Source: Massilia putida
GTDB taxonomy: Bacteria > Pseudomonadota > Gammaproteobacteria > Burkholderiales > Burkholderiaceae_D
Assembly (NCBI RefSeq): GCF_001941825.1
Contig: NZ_CP019038.1
Coordinates: 806,001-870,000, forward strand
Length of the DNA: 64,000 nucleotides
Direction: 5' to 3'
The notes beneath the pieces were generated by a model, which had not been told where the DNA came from, searched no databases, and was given only the letters and a program-made list of their open reading frames with translations. Both the position numbers and the translations under genes were made by a program. Of the stretch, positions 1-8,894 are shown one piece after another. Each line of letters opens with the position of its first letter. Position 1 is the first letter of the stretch.

Positions 1-1569
1 AACACCTCCGCCTCGCACGACTACTTCCTGGCCGAAGGCTCGCTCACGTGGTGGGCCATCGGCGCCTCGCTGATCGCGTCCAACATCTCGGCCGAGCAGT
101 TCATCGGCATGAGCGGCTCGGGCTTTCGCATCGGCATGGCCATTGCCGTATACGAACTGATGGCCGCCGCCACCCTCGTCATCGTCGCCGTGTTCTTCAT
201 GCCGGTCTATTTGAAGAACCACATCTACACGATGCCCCAGTTCCTCGAGCAGCGCTACGGCAAGGCCGTCGCCACGACGATGGCGCTGTTCTGGCTCGGC
301 CTGTACGTCGTCGTCAACCTGACCTCGATCCTGTACCTGGGCGCGCTGGCCATCGGCAGCGTCACCGGCATCGGGGTGCTGCCCTGCATGCTGTTCCTGG
401 CCGTGTTCGCCGCCATCATCACGCTGGGCGGCATGAAGGTCATCGGCTACACCGACGTCATCCAGGTCACCTGCCTCGTCATCGGCGGCCTCGTGACCAC
501 GTGGCTGGCGCTGGACCTGGTCGCGAAACTGGGCAACGGCCACGGCGCGCTGCAGGGCTTCTCGACGCTGTACGACACGACCCGCGACCACTTCGAAATG
601 GTGCTGGGCCGCGACAACAAGAACTACATGGACCTGCCGGGCCTGTCGACGCTGATCGGCGGCATGTGGATCGTGAACCTGAACTACTGGGGCTGCAACC
701 AGTACATCACGCAGCGCGCCCTCGGCGCCGACCTGCCGACCGCGCGCAAGGGCCTGCTGTTCGCCGCGTTCCTGAAGCTGTTGATGCCGATGATCGTCGT
801 CATGCCCGGCATCGCCGCGTTCGCGCTGGACCGTGCCGGCGTGCTGGGCGACGCGATGCGCGTGGGCGGCGAACTGAATCCGGACCGCGCGTATCCGACC
901 CTGCTGGCGCTGCTGCCGTCGGGCCTGAAAGGCATCGCGTTCGCCGCGCTGACCGCCGCCGTCGTCGCCTCGCTGGCCGGCAAGGCCAACTCGATCGCCA
1001 CCATCTTCACCCTCGACATCTACCAGAAGCGCTTCCACCCGGACGTCGGCGAGAAGAAGATGGTGTGGATCGGCCGCATGACCGTCATCGTGTCGATGCT
1101 GCTGGCCGTCGTGATCGCCCCGCTGATGGGCATCGACAAGAAGGGCGGCTTCCAGTACATCCAGGAATACACGGGCTTCGTCTCGCCGGGCATCCTGGCC
1201 ATGTTCCTGCTGGGCTTCTTCTGGAAAAAGACGACGTCCAGCGCGGCGATGTTCGCCACCATCGGCGGCCTGGTGTTCTCGATCATCCTGAAATTCCTGC
1301 CGGCGATGATGGACCTGTCCTTCCTCGCGCCGATCGGCTTCGCCCACGACAACGGCGCGGGCGTGTACGAGATCCCGTTCCTGGACCGCATGTTCATCGT
1401 GTTCTGGCTGGTCGTGGCCGGCATGGTCCTGCTCTCCACCGTCTTCGCCCGCGGCAAGGTCAAGGCGCTGATCGTCGATACCAAGCTGTTCAAGGTCGAC
1501 GGCGCGTTCGCCCTCGGCTCGGCCGTCATCTGCGTGGTGCTGGCGACGATCTACGGCATGTGGTGGTAA
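1..1569 (+). CDS. Sodium/solute symporter (SSS family), 5' end missing
   Basis: Inner-membrane sodium-coupled sugar transporter of the SSS/SGLT family. The reading frame is open from base 1 with no start codon; about 522 residues are visible and probably 35-45 N-terminal residues lie outside the window. The first visible residues read DYFLAEGSLTWWAIGASL, followed by ISAEQFIGMSG, the conserved first helices of vSGLT-like proteins. About a dozen hydrophobic segments follow, and the protein ends in a hydrophobic helix (CVVLATIYGMWW). Substrate cannot be read from sequence; the nearby galactonate genes and galactan-active enzymes make galactose or a related hexose a reasonable inference. Family assignment is firm, substrate is not. 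Confidence 0.9.
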   Translation, partial: NTSASHDYFLAEGSLTWWAIGASLIASNISAEQFIGMSGSGFRIGMAIAVYELMAAATLVIVAVFFMPVYLKNHIYTMPQFLEQRYGKAVATTMALFWLGLYVVVNLTSILYLGALAIGSVTGIGVLPCMLFLAVFAAIITLGGMKVIGYTDVIQVTCLVIGGLVTTWLALDLVAKLGNGHGALQGFSTLYDTTRDHFEMVLGRDNKNYMDLPGLSTLIGGMWIVNLNYWGCNQYITQRALGADLPTARKGLLFAAFLKLLMPMIVVMPGIAAFALDRAGVLGDAMRVGGELNPDRAYPTLLALLPSGLKGIAFAALTAAVVASLAGKANSIATIFTLDIYQKRFHPDVGEKKMVWIGRMTVIVSMLLAVVIAPLMGIDKKGGFQYIQEYTGFVSPGILAMFLLGFFWKKTTSSAAMFATIGGLVFSIILKFLPAMMDLSFLAPIGFAHDNGAGVYEIPFLDRMFIVFWLVVAGMVLLSTVFARGKVKALIVDTKLFKVDGAFALGSAVICVVLATIYGMWW

Positions 1570-1583
1570 GCACCTCCACGTAA

Positions 1584-1748
1584 AAACGCTCGGTCGACGA
1601 GATCCTCGCGATCGGCGAGCGCGAGGGCTGGCGTGCCGTGCCCTGCTCGCGCGGCGGCGTGTTCGACATGGTCGAGCTGTGGCTCGAGAACAGCCTGATG
1701 TTCGAGGTGCTCACGCCGGAAATGCGGCACGATTACCGGACCGGGTGA
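1584..1748 (+). pseudogene. C-terminal gene remnant, possibly VOC-like
   Basis: Just after the symporter stop, one frame encodes about 54 residues (start KRSVDEILAIGEREGW, then FDMVELWLENSLMFEVLTPE, ending HDYRTG and TGA at 1746). It looks like the tail of a real soluble protein. It has no start codon, an in-frame TAA at 1581 blocks upstream extension, and there is no ribosome-binding site. The ELWLENSLMFEVLTP stretch resembles a final strand of VOC/glyoxalase-fold proteins, but I do not recognise the family with confidence. Best read as the decayed 3' end of a lost gene. Confidence 0.4.
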
Positions 1749-1766
1749 CCATGGACATGTGGCGCC

Positions 1767-3392
1767 TCAAGCGCCACGCGGAGCCGCTGCCGGCCTGATT
1801 CTGCGGATTGCCGGGACGCCGGCCGCGCGCCCCAGTTGCACGTGATCGAAGCGCTCGCCCGCCACGTCGTCCAGCACGACGGGCGGCCGGGCATCCGGCG
1901 CGGCGGTGCGCAAGTCGGCATGGTGCACCTCGACGTTGCGCGCATGGCGCACGTACAGGCCGTACGCGGGCGTGACGCCGAACATGCTGGGTTCCGGATA
2001 ATGGTCCGGCTGCTCGGGCGGCGCCCGCCTCGCATCCGCAGCCGTGCCGCCGCCGCCGTACACGATGGTGATGTTAGCCAGCCTCACGTCCTCGACGGGC
2101 GCTTCCGGCAGGCCCGCCACGATGGACGCATACGGCGCGTTCGCCTGCGACACGACGACATTGCTGATGTTGATCCTGCGGATCGCACCGACGGGCGAGC
2201 CGGCGGGGGCGCGCAGGCGCCGGCCGAGGCGGATGAACAGCGGCGCCGTCGTCAGGTCGCGCATCGCGAGGTTGTCGACGGTGACGTCCTCGATGACGGC
2301 GCCGTCCACGCTTTCGATGGCCAGGCCGCGGCAGTGCTCGAACACGCAGTTCGCGATCGCGATATTACGGAAGCCGCCGTTCGATTCCGTGCCCAGCTTG
2401 ATGCGGCCGCACACGCCCTCCTCGTCCGGCGCCTTCACCTGCGTGGTCTTGAACGTGCCGTCCAGCAGCGATCCGAGGTCGAAGCCGGACACCTGGCACC
2501 CCGTGATGGCGACGTGCTCCGTGAAGCGCGCGCGGCCCAATGCGTAGGAACTCTTCAGGCAGATCGCGTCGTCGTTCGGCGTGTTGACCGCGCAGTCGCT
2601 GATGCGCACGTTGCGGCAGCAATCGATGTCGAAGCCGTCGCGCTCCGTGTCGACGGTGACGTTCGCGATCGTCAGGTTGTCGACGCCGGTCGCCAGCAGC
2701 GCGAAGTGGCCGCACTTGAGCATGGACACGTCGCGCAGCAGCACGTTGCGGCAGTTCTTCAGCGCGATCGCCTTGTTGCCCTTGCCGTCCATCTCCGCGC
2801 CGAACACCGTGCCGGCGCGTGCGCGCTCGCCCATCGGATCCTTGTCGCCGAGCGAGGACGGCATGTCGCCCGCCTTCGACGGCCGGTTCGCGCCGGGCCC
2901 CGAACGCGTGAGGCCCCGGCCCCAGATGCGGCCGGGGCCGAGGATGGCGATGCCTTCCAGATTCTCGCCCCAGATCAGCGAGTTGTGCCAGTGGCTGTGG
3001 CCGAAGTCCTGGTAGGCGTCGTATGCGTTCGGCTCGGCGGCGTCGTAGCGGCCCGGGTCCCGCGCCGGATCGGCCGCGACGATGACGCTGCCCGCATCGA
3101 GGTACAGCGCGACGCGGCTTTGCAGGCGGATCGAAAAGCTCAGGTAGCGGCCCGCCGGAAAGCGCACCGTGCCGCCGCCGGCGGCGCCGGCGGCCGCGAT
3201 GGCGGCGTTGATGGCGTCCGTGTCGAGCGTCATGCCGTCGCCGCGCGCGCCGAATGCGCGCACGTCGACGTCGGTGGACGACGCGCCAGCATACGCGGGA
3301 CGCAGCGCGTTGGCGCAGGCGCCCGCGCCGAGGGCGAGCAGAAGGCGGCGCCGGGCCGTGCCGGCGGCTGTCATCGGATAGTCACGGTTCAT
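1767..3392 (-). CDS. Glycoside hydrolase family 28-like protein (polygalacturonase type)
   Basis: Secreted right-handed beta-helix enzyme expected to hydrolyse galacturonan or rhamnogalacturonan. With the start at 3392 it has 541 residues and an N-terminus MNRDYPMTAAGTARRRLLLA, a twin-arginine-like signal peptide. The segment VDVRAFGARGDG at the mature N-terminus is typical of the pectate-lyase/GH28 superfamily. NTPNDDAICLKS carries the paired aspartates (about D274-D275), and RIKLGTES matches the GH28 RIK motif; the canonical GHG motif is not obvious, so linkage specificity is open. Upstream in-frame ATGs would add charged non-signal residues, so the internal start was chosen although no strong ribosome-binding site precedes it. 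It is divergent from the LysE gene. Confidence 0.82.
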   Translation of the reverse strand: MNRDYPMTAAGTARRRLLLALGAGACANALRPAYAGASSTDVDVRAFGARGDGMTLDTDAINAAIAAAGAAGGGTVRFPAGRYLSFSIRLQSRVALYLDAGSVIVAADPARDPGRYDAAEPNAYDAYQDFGHSHWHNSLIWGENLEGIAILGPGRIWGRGLTRSGPGANRPSKAGDMPSSLGDKDPMGERARAGTVFGAEMDGKGNKAIALKNCRNVLLRDVSMLKCGHFALLATGVDNLTIANVTVDTERDGFDIDCCRNVRISDCAVNTPNDDAICLKSSYALGRARFTEHVAITGCQVSGFDLGSLLDGTFKTTQVKAPDEEGVCGRIKLGTESNGGFRNIAIANCVFEHCRGLAIESVDGAVIEDVTVDNLAMRDLTTAPLFIRLGRRLRAPAGSPVGAIRRINISNVVVSQANAPYASIVAGLPEAPVEDVRLANITIVYGGGGTAADARRAPPEQPDHYPEPSMFGVTPAYGLYVRHARNVEVHHADLRTAAPDARPPVVLDDVAGERFDHVQLGRAAGVPAIRRIRPAAAPRGA

Positions 3393-3530
3393 GATACGCA
3401 CCACCATAACACCGCCGCGCCACGCCGACTGCGCAAGTTGCTGATCGGTTGGATGGGTAATTTTCTTCAATACCGGCCCGGCGCCGCCCGCTATCGTCTG
3501 CCGCATCCCTCAACATGAAAGGAAACGCAG

Positions 3531-4118
3531 ATGAGCATGTTCGCCTCGATGGCCGCTTTCGCCCTCGCCACCTCCATCTCTCCCGGTCCCGTCAACGTCG
3601 TCGCCCTCGGCAGCGGTGCCCGCCACGGCTTCGGGGCCAGCCTGGCCCACGTGACCGGCGCGACGGCCGGCTTCTGCCTGCTGCTCGTGCTGGCAGGGCT
3701 CGGCCTGCACGAAGTGGTCAGCGCCTGGCCCCAGGTGACGGCCGTCGTGCGCTGGGCCGGTGTCGTTTTTCTGCTCTACATGGCGTGGAAACTGGCCGCC
3801 GATGGGGGCGAACTGGGCGCGTCGCACACGCCGGCGCGGCCGTCGATGCTGCAAGGCGCCGCCATGCAGTGGCTGAGTCCCAAGGCCTGGCTGGCCGCGC
3901 TGGCGGGCATGGGCACGTATGCGTCCGACGGCGACGCGGCGGCCGTCTGGCTGTTCGCGGCGATTTATTTCGTCGTGTGCTGGCTGTCGGTCGCCGCCTG
4001 GGCCTGGGCCGGCAGCCGCCTGCAGGCGTGCCTGGACACGCCGCACCGGGTCCGGTTCTTCAACCGCACCATGGCGGGCATGCTCGTGATGAGCGTCGTC
4101 TACCTGGCGGCGGCGTGA
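3531..4118 (+). CDS. LysE/RhtB family amino-acid exporter
   Basis: Small inner-membrane exporter of 195 residues with about six hydrophobic segments. The N-terminal helix contains the family hallmark SISPGPVNVVALGSG, and FLLYMAWKL and PKAWLAALAG are further LysE/RhtB signatures. Members export amino acids or homoserine-type compounds; the substrate is unknown here. A good ribosome-binding site (AAGGA) precedes the ATG by about 7 bases. It runs tail-to-tail with the AraC-family gene, only 3 bases apart. Confidence 0.9.
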   Translation: MSMFASMAAFALATSISPGPVNVVALGSGARHGFGASLAHVTGATAGFCLLLVLAGLGLHEVVSAWPQVTAVVRWAGVVFLLYMAWKLAADGGELGASHTPARPSMLQGAAMQWLSPKAWLAALAGMGTYASDGDAAAVWLFAAIYFVVCWLSVAAWAWAGSRLQACLDTPHRVRFFNRTMAGMLVMSVVYLAAA

Positions 4119-4121
4119 CGA

Positions 4122-4946
4122 TCAGTCCCGGTACTGGCCCGGGGTCGCGGCCGTCATCCGCTTGAAGACGCGCTGGAAATGGGCCTGGTCGGAAAAGCCG
4201 ACGTCCAGCGCCACCTGGGCGATCGGCGCGCCCGCACGCAGCCGCGCCTTCGCGTACTGGATGCGGCGGTTCGTCTGGTATTCGTGCGGCGCGACGCCGT
4301 AGCGCTTCTTGAACGCGCGGATCAGGTAGGAGCCGGACAGGTGCGCGGCATCGCATAAGTCCTGCAAAGGCAGGGCGTTCGCGAAATGCGCGTCGATATA
4401 TTCCGCGACCCGCTCCACCTTTTGCGTCACGGCTTCCGGATGGCGTCCCGGCGCGAGTTCGCCGTCCAATAGCGCCACGAAGTCGACGACGGCGGCCTCG
4501 CGTTCGGCCACGCCGCGCCGCGCATCCGTCAGCACGCCGAACAGCCGCACGCCCGCGTCCACCACGTGCGGCGCGCGCAGCGCGGCCTGGTCGTACGGAC
4601 GAAACGCGGGATCGGACTCGCCGCGCAGGCGCGCCTGGACGCGTCCCAGCCAGACAGCATCAAGGTAAAACATCACATACGACCACGGCGCATCGCCCAC
4701 CGGATTGCAGCCGTGGACGTCCCCCGGATTGACGACGACGACAGCCCCCTGCTCCACCACTTCCGCATGCGTCCCGTTGACGTACGTGCTGCGGCCGCCC
4801 GTGATGACGCCGATGGAATGCGTCTCGTGCCAGTGGCGCCCGTAGTGCAGGCCGCGTCCGTCCGCGACGCGGCGGGCTTCGATGAACGGCAAGGCGGGGT
4901 CGCGCCAGAAGGTCTGCTGCGCGCGGTGTCGGTCGGGTCGGGTCAT
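4122..4946 (-). CDS. AraC family transcriptional regulator
   Basis: Cytoplasmic DNA-binding regulator of 274 residues. The N-terminal half is a cupin-type sensing domain (HWHETHSIGVITGG, then NPGDVHGCNPVG). The C-terminal ~100 residues hold two helix-turn-helix units: LQDLCDAAHLSGSYLIRAFK and IAQVALDVGFSDQAHFQRVF, ending ATPGQYRD. It converges with the LysE exporter; AraC regulators of this type are often found beside LysE exporters, so control of that exporter is plausible but inferred. The start is at 4946; no alternative start was needed. Confidence 0.9.
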   Translation of the reverse strand: MTRPDRHRAQQTFWRDPALPFIEARRVADGRGLHYGRHWHETHSIGVITGGRSTYVNGTHAEVVEQGAVVVVNPGDVHGCNPVGDAPWSYVMFYLDAVWLGRVQARLRGESDPAFRPYDQAALRAPHVVDAGVRLFGVLTDARRGVAEREAAVVDFVALLDGELAPGRHPEAVTQKVERVAEYIDAHFANALPLQDLCDAAHLSGSYLIRAFKKRYGVAPHEYQTNRRIQYAKARLRAGAPIAQVALDVGFSDQAHFQRVFKRMTAATPGQYRD

Positions 4947-4960
4947 GACCTATTCTAACC

Positions 4961-4984
4961 AAAAAAAAGCGCCCCGCAGGGCGC
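4961..4984 (-). terminator. Rho-independent terminator of the dgoKA operon
   Basis: On the minus strand, a 6-bp GC stem (GCGCCC/GGGCGC, 4-base loop, 4969-4984) is followed directly by eight T residues (eight A at 4961-4968 on the plus strand). It lies 26 bases beyond the dgoA stop codon, so it ends leftward transcription of dgoK-dgoA before the AraC gene. Confidence 0.85.
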
Positions 4985-5010
4985 CAAAGTGCCGAAACCC
5001 GTCATGTCCG

Positions 5011-5616
5011 TCAGGCGCGCCAGGCCTGTGCGAACGCCGCGGCGCGCTGCGCCAGTTCGTCCAGCGTCACGCCGGGCGTGAACAGCTGGCTGCCGATTCC
5101 CGCGCCCGTGGCCCCCGCCGCCCTCCACGCGGGGATCCGCCCGGGCGTCACGCCGCCCACGGGCCACAAGGGCGTTGCGGCGGGCAGCACGGACTTCATC
5201 GCCTTGAGGCCGGCGGGGCCGATGGACTCGGCCGGGAACAGTTTCAATGCGTGCGCGCCCGCGTCCAGCGCGGCGAAGGCTTCCGTCGGCGTGGCGACAC
5301 CCGGCGCGCACAACATGCCGGCCGCGCGCGCGTGCGCGATCACGGCCGGGTTGCAGTTCGGTGACACGAACAGCCGGCCGCCGGCCTGCGCGACGGCATC
5401 GACGTCGGCGACGCTCAGCATCGTGCCGCCCCCCACGATGGCGTCGGGCGGCGCCATGTCGACGAGGATGCGCATGGCGTCCAGCGCGCCCGGCCGGTTC
5501 AGCGGCACTTCGAGCATGCGCCAGCCGGCGTCGAACAGCACGCGGCCCACCGCGGCGGCGTCGCCGGGGTCGAGGCCGCGCAGGATGGCGACGAAGGGCA
5601 GATCGGGGAGATTCAT
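5011..5616 (-). CDS. dgoA: 2-dehydro-3-deoxy-6-phosphogalactonate aldolase
   Basis: Class I aldolase of the KDPG/KDPGal family, 201 residues. It cleaves 2-keto-3-deoxy-6-phosphogalactonate to pyruvate and D-glyceraldehyde-3-phosphate, the last step of D-galactonate breakdown. FVAILRGLDPGDA at the N-terminus, LEVPLNRPGA with the catalytic glutamate, IVGGGTMLS and the Schiff-base lysine in ALKLFPAES are all present. The start at 5616 gives an ATGA overlap with the dgoK stop; a longer reading from further upstream would run into dgoK. It is second in the dgoK-dgoA unit and followed by a clear terminator. Confidence 0.93.
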   Translation of the reverse strand: MNLPDLPFVAILRGLDPGDAAAVGRVLFDAGWRMLEVPLNRPGALDAMRILVDMAPPDAIVGGGTMLSVADVDAVAQAGGRLFVSPNCNPAVIAHARAAGMLCAPGVATPTEAFAALDAGAHALKLFPAESIGPAGLKAMKSVLPAATPLWPVGGVTPGRIPAWRAAGATGAGIGSQLFTPGVTLDELAQRAAAFAQAWRA

Positions 5617-6518
5617 GGGGACATCCGGTCCAGGAAGCGCGCCAGCGCGGCGCAATACACGCGGTCCGGATCGAGGCCGGAGAGCGTCATGCCGAAATGA
5701 GCGGCGGCGCGCGCGTAGCGGCCCCGCAATGCGTCTGATCCGATGCAGGTCAGCGGCGCGTCGCCGCCGGCCGCGACGAATTCGGCGCCGACGAGCAGGC
5801 CGCTGACGAACGACCGCGCGTGCGCGGCCGGCATGCCGCCCGTGACGACGCGGGCGCGCACGCCGAACAGCGCGTTCGACAGCGGCGCGCCGCGGCGGGC
5901 TTCATCCAGGCCGGCGGCGAAGGCGCCATCGTCGCCGCCGTCTTGCGCCATCAGCGGCGCCAGCGTGCCGTGCGCGGCCAGGGTCGCGAACAGTTCGCCC
6001 GTCATGAACGTGGCGATGCGCCGGACAACGCCATCGGCCAGGAGCACCCATTTGCTGTGCGTCCCCGGCAGCACGAACCAACCGTCGCGGCGACCCAGCG
6101 CGACGGCGCCCAGCAGCTGGGTCTCTTCGCCGCGCATCACGTCCACGTGTCCGCCGCGCTGGGCGTAGCCGGGAACGACCAGGCAGGGGCGTGGGGCACG
6201 TGGATCGTCGATGCGGGACACGTGGTCCGGCAGCGCCTCCAGCGGCACGTTGACGTCGAGATAAGGGACTTCGCGCCAGCCCTGGGCGCTGCCCACCATG
6301 CCGGAAGCCACGACGGGAATACCCGGGCCCACGTCCAGCGCGGCCAGCAGTTGTGCGAACGATCCCGCGAAATCGGGGCGGGCGGCCAGCATGCCCTGGT
6401 CGTCGGCCCGTTCGGCCAGGCAGGTGCCGGCCGCGTCGACGAGGTAGGCGCGGCGGTTGCTCGTGCCCCAGTCAATGCCGAGCAGGCGCGGGGCGGTAGG
6501 TGGCGCGGACGTATCCAT
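5613..6518 (-). CDS. dgoK: 2-dehydro-3-deoxygalactonokinase
   Basis: Cytoplasmic sugar-acid kinase of 301 residues that phosphorylates 2-keto-3-deoxygalactonate at C6 with ATP. The first nucleotide-binding motif is LLGIDWGTSNRRAYLV (residues ~11-26). LPGTHSKWVLL in the middle and FVSGLLVGAEFVAAGG near the end are typical of DgoK. Four bases overlap with dgoA (ATGA), indicating translational coupling. Lies downstream of the LysR gene on the same strand. Confidence 0.93.
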   Translation of the reverse strand: MDTSAPPTAPRLLGIDWGTSNRRAYLVDAAGTCLAERADDQGMLAARPDFAGSFAQLLAALDVGPGIPVVASGMVGSAQGWREVPYLDVNVPLEALPDHVSRIDDPRAPRPCLVVPGYAQRGGHVDVMRGEETQLLGAVALGRRDGWFVLPGTHSKWVLLADGVVRRIATFMTGELFATLAAHGTLAPLMAQDGGDDGAFAAGLDEARRGAPLSNALFGVRARVVTGGMPAAHARSFVSGLLVGAEFVAAGGDAPLTCIGSDALRGRYARAAAHFGMTLSGLDPDRVYCAALARFLDRMSP

Positions 6519-6572
6519 CCCGCCATGCTACCCGCACCACGGCCCGTCCACCCATCGCGTGTGTGCGCGCTG

Positions 6573-7547
6573 CTATCCGGATTTGATATAGGTGACGCGC
6601 GCCGTCGGCTTGGGCCGCGTCGCCGTCTCGCGCAGCGCGCCCAGCATGGCTTCCGCCGCCGGCGACAGCTGGTGGTGGCGGCGCGTGATGATGCCGTAGA
6701 CGTCCATGCGCAGATTCAATTCGTACGGCAGCACGGCCAGCAAGCCGCTGTCCAGGTAGGGTTTCACGAGTTCCACCGACATCGGCGCGACCATGTCGCT
6801 GCCCAGCAGCAGCGTCGTCACGACGGGGAGCTCGGCCGTCGACACGGTCTCCGCCGGCTGCTCCAGGCCCTGCGTGAGGAACAGCGCCGCGATCCGGTCG
6901 CGCACCATGCTGCCGGCCGGCGGCACGATCCACGCCTGCCGCGCCAGGTCGGCCAGGTCCAGGCCGCGCGCGCCCAGCAGCGGGTGGCCGGCCCGCACGA
7001 TCAGGCAGTGCGGCTCGTCGGTGATGGGCTCGAAATGGAATTCGTCGGCGATGGCGCCGTCGACGATGCGGCCGATGACGATGTCCAGGTCGCCCGCGCG
7101 CAGGCGCTCGACCAGCTGCTTGCTGCTGTCCACTTCGATCGACACGTTCAGCCGCGCATGGCGCGACTTGAGCAGGGTGACGGCGGCGGGCACCAAGGTC
7201 GTCGACGGCGTCAGGATCGCGCCGACCGCGACGCGACCGCGCAGGCCGGACATCAGTTCCATCACTTCCTGGTAGGCCGCGTCCATCTCGGCCAGAGAAG
7301 CGCCGGCGCGGCGGATCAGCACCTTGCCGTACCAGGTCGGCTCGACCCCGCGCGGCAAGCGCTCGAACAAGGTGACGCCCAGCGCGTGTTCCAGCTCGCC
7401 GAGCAGCTTCGACGCCGCCGGCTGCGTCAGGTTCGCGGCCTGGGCGGCCTGCATGATCGATCCGTGCCGGCCGAGTTCCACGAGCAGGACGAGGTGGCGC
7501 GTCTTGAGGTAGGCGCGGACGAAGCGGTCGGAACGTGGATCGGACAT
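6573..7547 (-). CDS. LysR family transcriptional regulator (galactonate-locus type)
   Basis: DNA-binding regulator of 324 residues. The winged helix-turn-helix covers about residues 10-70 (GSIMQAAQAANLTQPAASKL, then LEHALGVTLFERLPRG). A periplasmic-binding-protein-like effector domain follows, with the LRAGDLDIVIGRIVDG segment common in this family. I chose the ATG at 7547 (MSDPRSDRFVRAYLKTRHL); the longer reading adds 32 residues that do not look like LysR. It sits between dgoK and the SDR/dgoD genes, so it probably controls galactose or galactonate use; the inducer is unknown. Confidence 0.88.
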   Translation of the reverse strand: MSDPRSDRFVRAYLKTRHLVLLVELGRHGSIMQAAQAANLTQPAASKLLGELEHALGVTLFERLPRGVEPTWYGKVLIRRAGASLAEMDAAYQEVMELMSGLRGRVAVGAILTPSTTLVPAAVTLLKSRHARLNVSIEVDSSKQLVERLRAGDLDIVIGRIVDGAIADEFHFEPITDEPHCLIVRAGHPLLGARGLDLADLARQAWIVPPAGSMVRDRIAALFLTQGLEQPAETVSTAELPVVTTLLLGSDMVAPMSVELVKPYLDSGLLAVLPYELNLRMDVYGIITRRHHQLSPAAEAMLGALRETATRPKPTARVTYIKSG

Positions 7548-7668
7548 GGCTGTGCGGCGTGAGCCTGGAAAGTTTCCATAATGATAGTTGCCCATCCGTT
7601 CAGGGTCAAACCCCGGGCGGGTGGGCCGTATCCGGAATAACACTTAGTACGCCGGACAAACCTGCCGG

Positions 7669-7697
7669 TTGTCCCTGAGGTACCAAGGTCGTACACT
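7669..7697 (+). promoter_or_regulatory. Sigma-70-like promoter for the YCII gene
   Basis: TTGTCC (7669-7674) and TACACT (7692-7697) are separated by exactly 17 bases and lie 26 bases before the YCII start. Both boxes match sigma-70 at four of six positions. Prediction only. Confidence 0.5.
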
Positions 7698-7723
7698 GGG
7701 CACTTCCGACCGGGCATCTCGAC

Positions 7724-8065
7724 ATGACAAAGTTTCTTATCTCGTTCCCTGCAAGTGCGATGGATGTTCCTGCCGAAGACATGCCTGCGGTGAGTGATGC
7801 GTCGCATGCGGTCATCCGGGAAGCAAAGGCTGCCGGGGTCTACGTGTTTGGCGGCGGCATCAACAGCGAGGTCGCGCCGGTCGTCGTTGCCGCGGACGGG
7901 AGCCGCACCACCGGGACATACCCGCAGACCAGGGAGTTCGACGGCGGCTTTTGCGTGCTCGAGCTTCCGTCCAGGGCAGATGCCGTGCAATGGGCGGCCA
8001 GGCTCGCTGCGGCCTGCCGCTGTGCCCAGGAGCTGCGCGAGTTCTACTACGATCCTGACAGCTGA
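7724..8065 (+). CDS. YCII-related (YciI/DGPF) family protein
   Basis: Small soluble protein of 113 residues with a ferredoxin-like YCII fold. It opens MTKFLISFPASAMDVP, has GVYVFGGGI and the FDGGFCVLELPSRADAVQWA core, where a YCII protein usually has DGPF-type residues. The family is often found with ECF sigma factors; no such partner is visible here. It is the only plus-strand gene inside the leftward galactonate block and has its own promoter, so it is probably an unrelated insertion. The biochemical role is unknown. Confidence 0.8.
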   Translation: MTKFLISFPASAMDVPAEDMPAVSDASHAVIREAKAAGVYVFGGGINSEVAPVVVAADGSRTTGTYPQTREFDGGFCVLELPSRADAVQWAARLAAACRCAQELREFYYDPDS

Positions 8066-8066
8066 C

Positions 8067-8082
8067 ATCGGCCGCTGCCGAT
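8067..8082. terminator. Short hairpin between convergent YCII and SDR genes
   Basis: Perfect 6-bp inverted repeat ATCGGC/GCCGAT with a 4-base loop in the 17-base gap between two convergent stop codons. There is no U-run on either strand, so it may be only a weak bidirectional stop. Confidence 0.35.
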
Positions 8083-8856
8083 TCAGTCGTGATAAACCTG
8101 GCTCCTGCCCCCATCCACCAGCAGATCCGTCGCGTTCACGAACCGCGCCTCGTCGCTGGCGAGGAACAGCGCCGCGTTGGCCACGTCCTCCGGCTCCCCG
8201 ATCCAGCCGCACGGCAGCAGTGCCGCCTGCCGGCTGCGTTCCGCTTCGGGGTCGGGGCAACTGGCCAGCCAGGCCTCGATCCGCTCCGTCATGATCAGGC
8301 CAGGCGAGATCGAATTCACGCGGATGCCCCGCGCCGCGTACTCGACGCCGAGCGAGCGCGTCAGCCCGATCAGCCCGTGCTTCGCGACGGGATAGGCAAA
8401 ACAACCCTTGATCACCTTGTGGCCGTGCACGGACGCGATGTTGACGATGCTGCCTCTGCCTTCCGCCAGCATCGCCGGCAGCACGGCGCGGCAGGCGTTC
8501 CAGGCGCCGTCCAGGTCGAGCGACATGCAGCGCCGCCAGCCCTCCGCGTCCAGTTCGAGCGGATCGGCGAACACGTTGACGCCCGCATTGTTGACGAGGA
8601 TGTCGATGCGGCCGAAACGCTCCAGCGCCAGTTCCGCCAGGCGCTCCGTCGCGCCGGGGTCGGTGATGTCGGCCTGGACGAACAGGCTGCGCATACCGCC
8701 CAGCTCCCCGCTCAGCGCCTGCGCGGCGGCATCCATGACGTGGCTGTTGATGACCACGCGCGCGCCTTCGCGCACGAACCGGCGCGCCACGGCGGCGCCG
8801 ATACCCATGGTGGAACCGGTGACGATCGCCACCTTCCCTTCGAGTCGTCCGTTCAT
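8083..8856 (-). CDS. SDR family oxidoreductase, candidate galactose 1-dehydrogenase
   Basis: Classical short-chain dehydrogenase of 257 residues. The nucleotide-binding motif is TGSTMGIG (about 14-21), followed by NNAG, the catalytic serine in NIASVHG, and YPVAK. It sits next to dgoD and the other galactonate genes. In the De Ley-Doudoroff pathway galactose is oxidised to galactonolactone by an SDR-type dehydrogenase, so that role is the best inference; fucose or another sugar substrate is possible. dgoD (start 10081) lies upstream on the same strand, 76 bases away, with a possible operator in the gap. Confidence 0.85.
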   Translation of the reverse strand: MNGRLEGKVAIVTGSTMGIGAAVARRFVREGARVVINSHVMDAAAQALSGELGGMRSLFVQADITDPGATERLAELALERFGRIDILVNNAGVNVFADPLELDAEGWRRCMSLDLDGAWNACRAVLPAMLAEGRGSIVNIASVHGHKVIKGCFAYPVAKHGLIGLTRSLGVEYAARGIRVNSISPGLIMTERIEAWLASCPDPEAERSRQAALLPCGWIGEPEDVANAALFLASDEARFVNATDLLVDGGRSQVYHD

Positions 8857-8894
8857 CTGTTCCTGCCGCTTCCCTGGTGTTGCATGTTTTTATA

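Noticed and set aside
1836..3518. Long plus-strand reading frame opposite the GH28 gene
   Set aside because: It is Arg/Ala/His-rich antisense translation of high-GC DNA without domain features; the minus strand has a clear GH28 protein.
5820..7562. 580-codon plus-strand frame over dgoK and the LysR gene
   Set aside because: Spans two well-supported genes on the other strand and has shadow composition.
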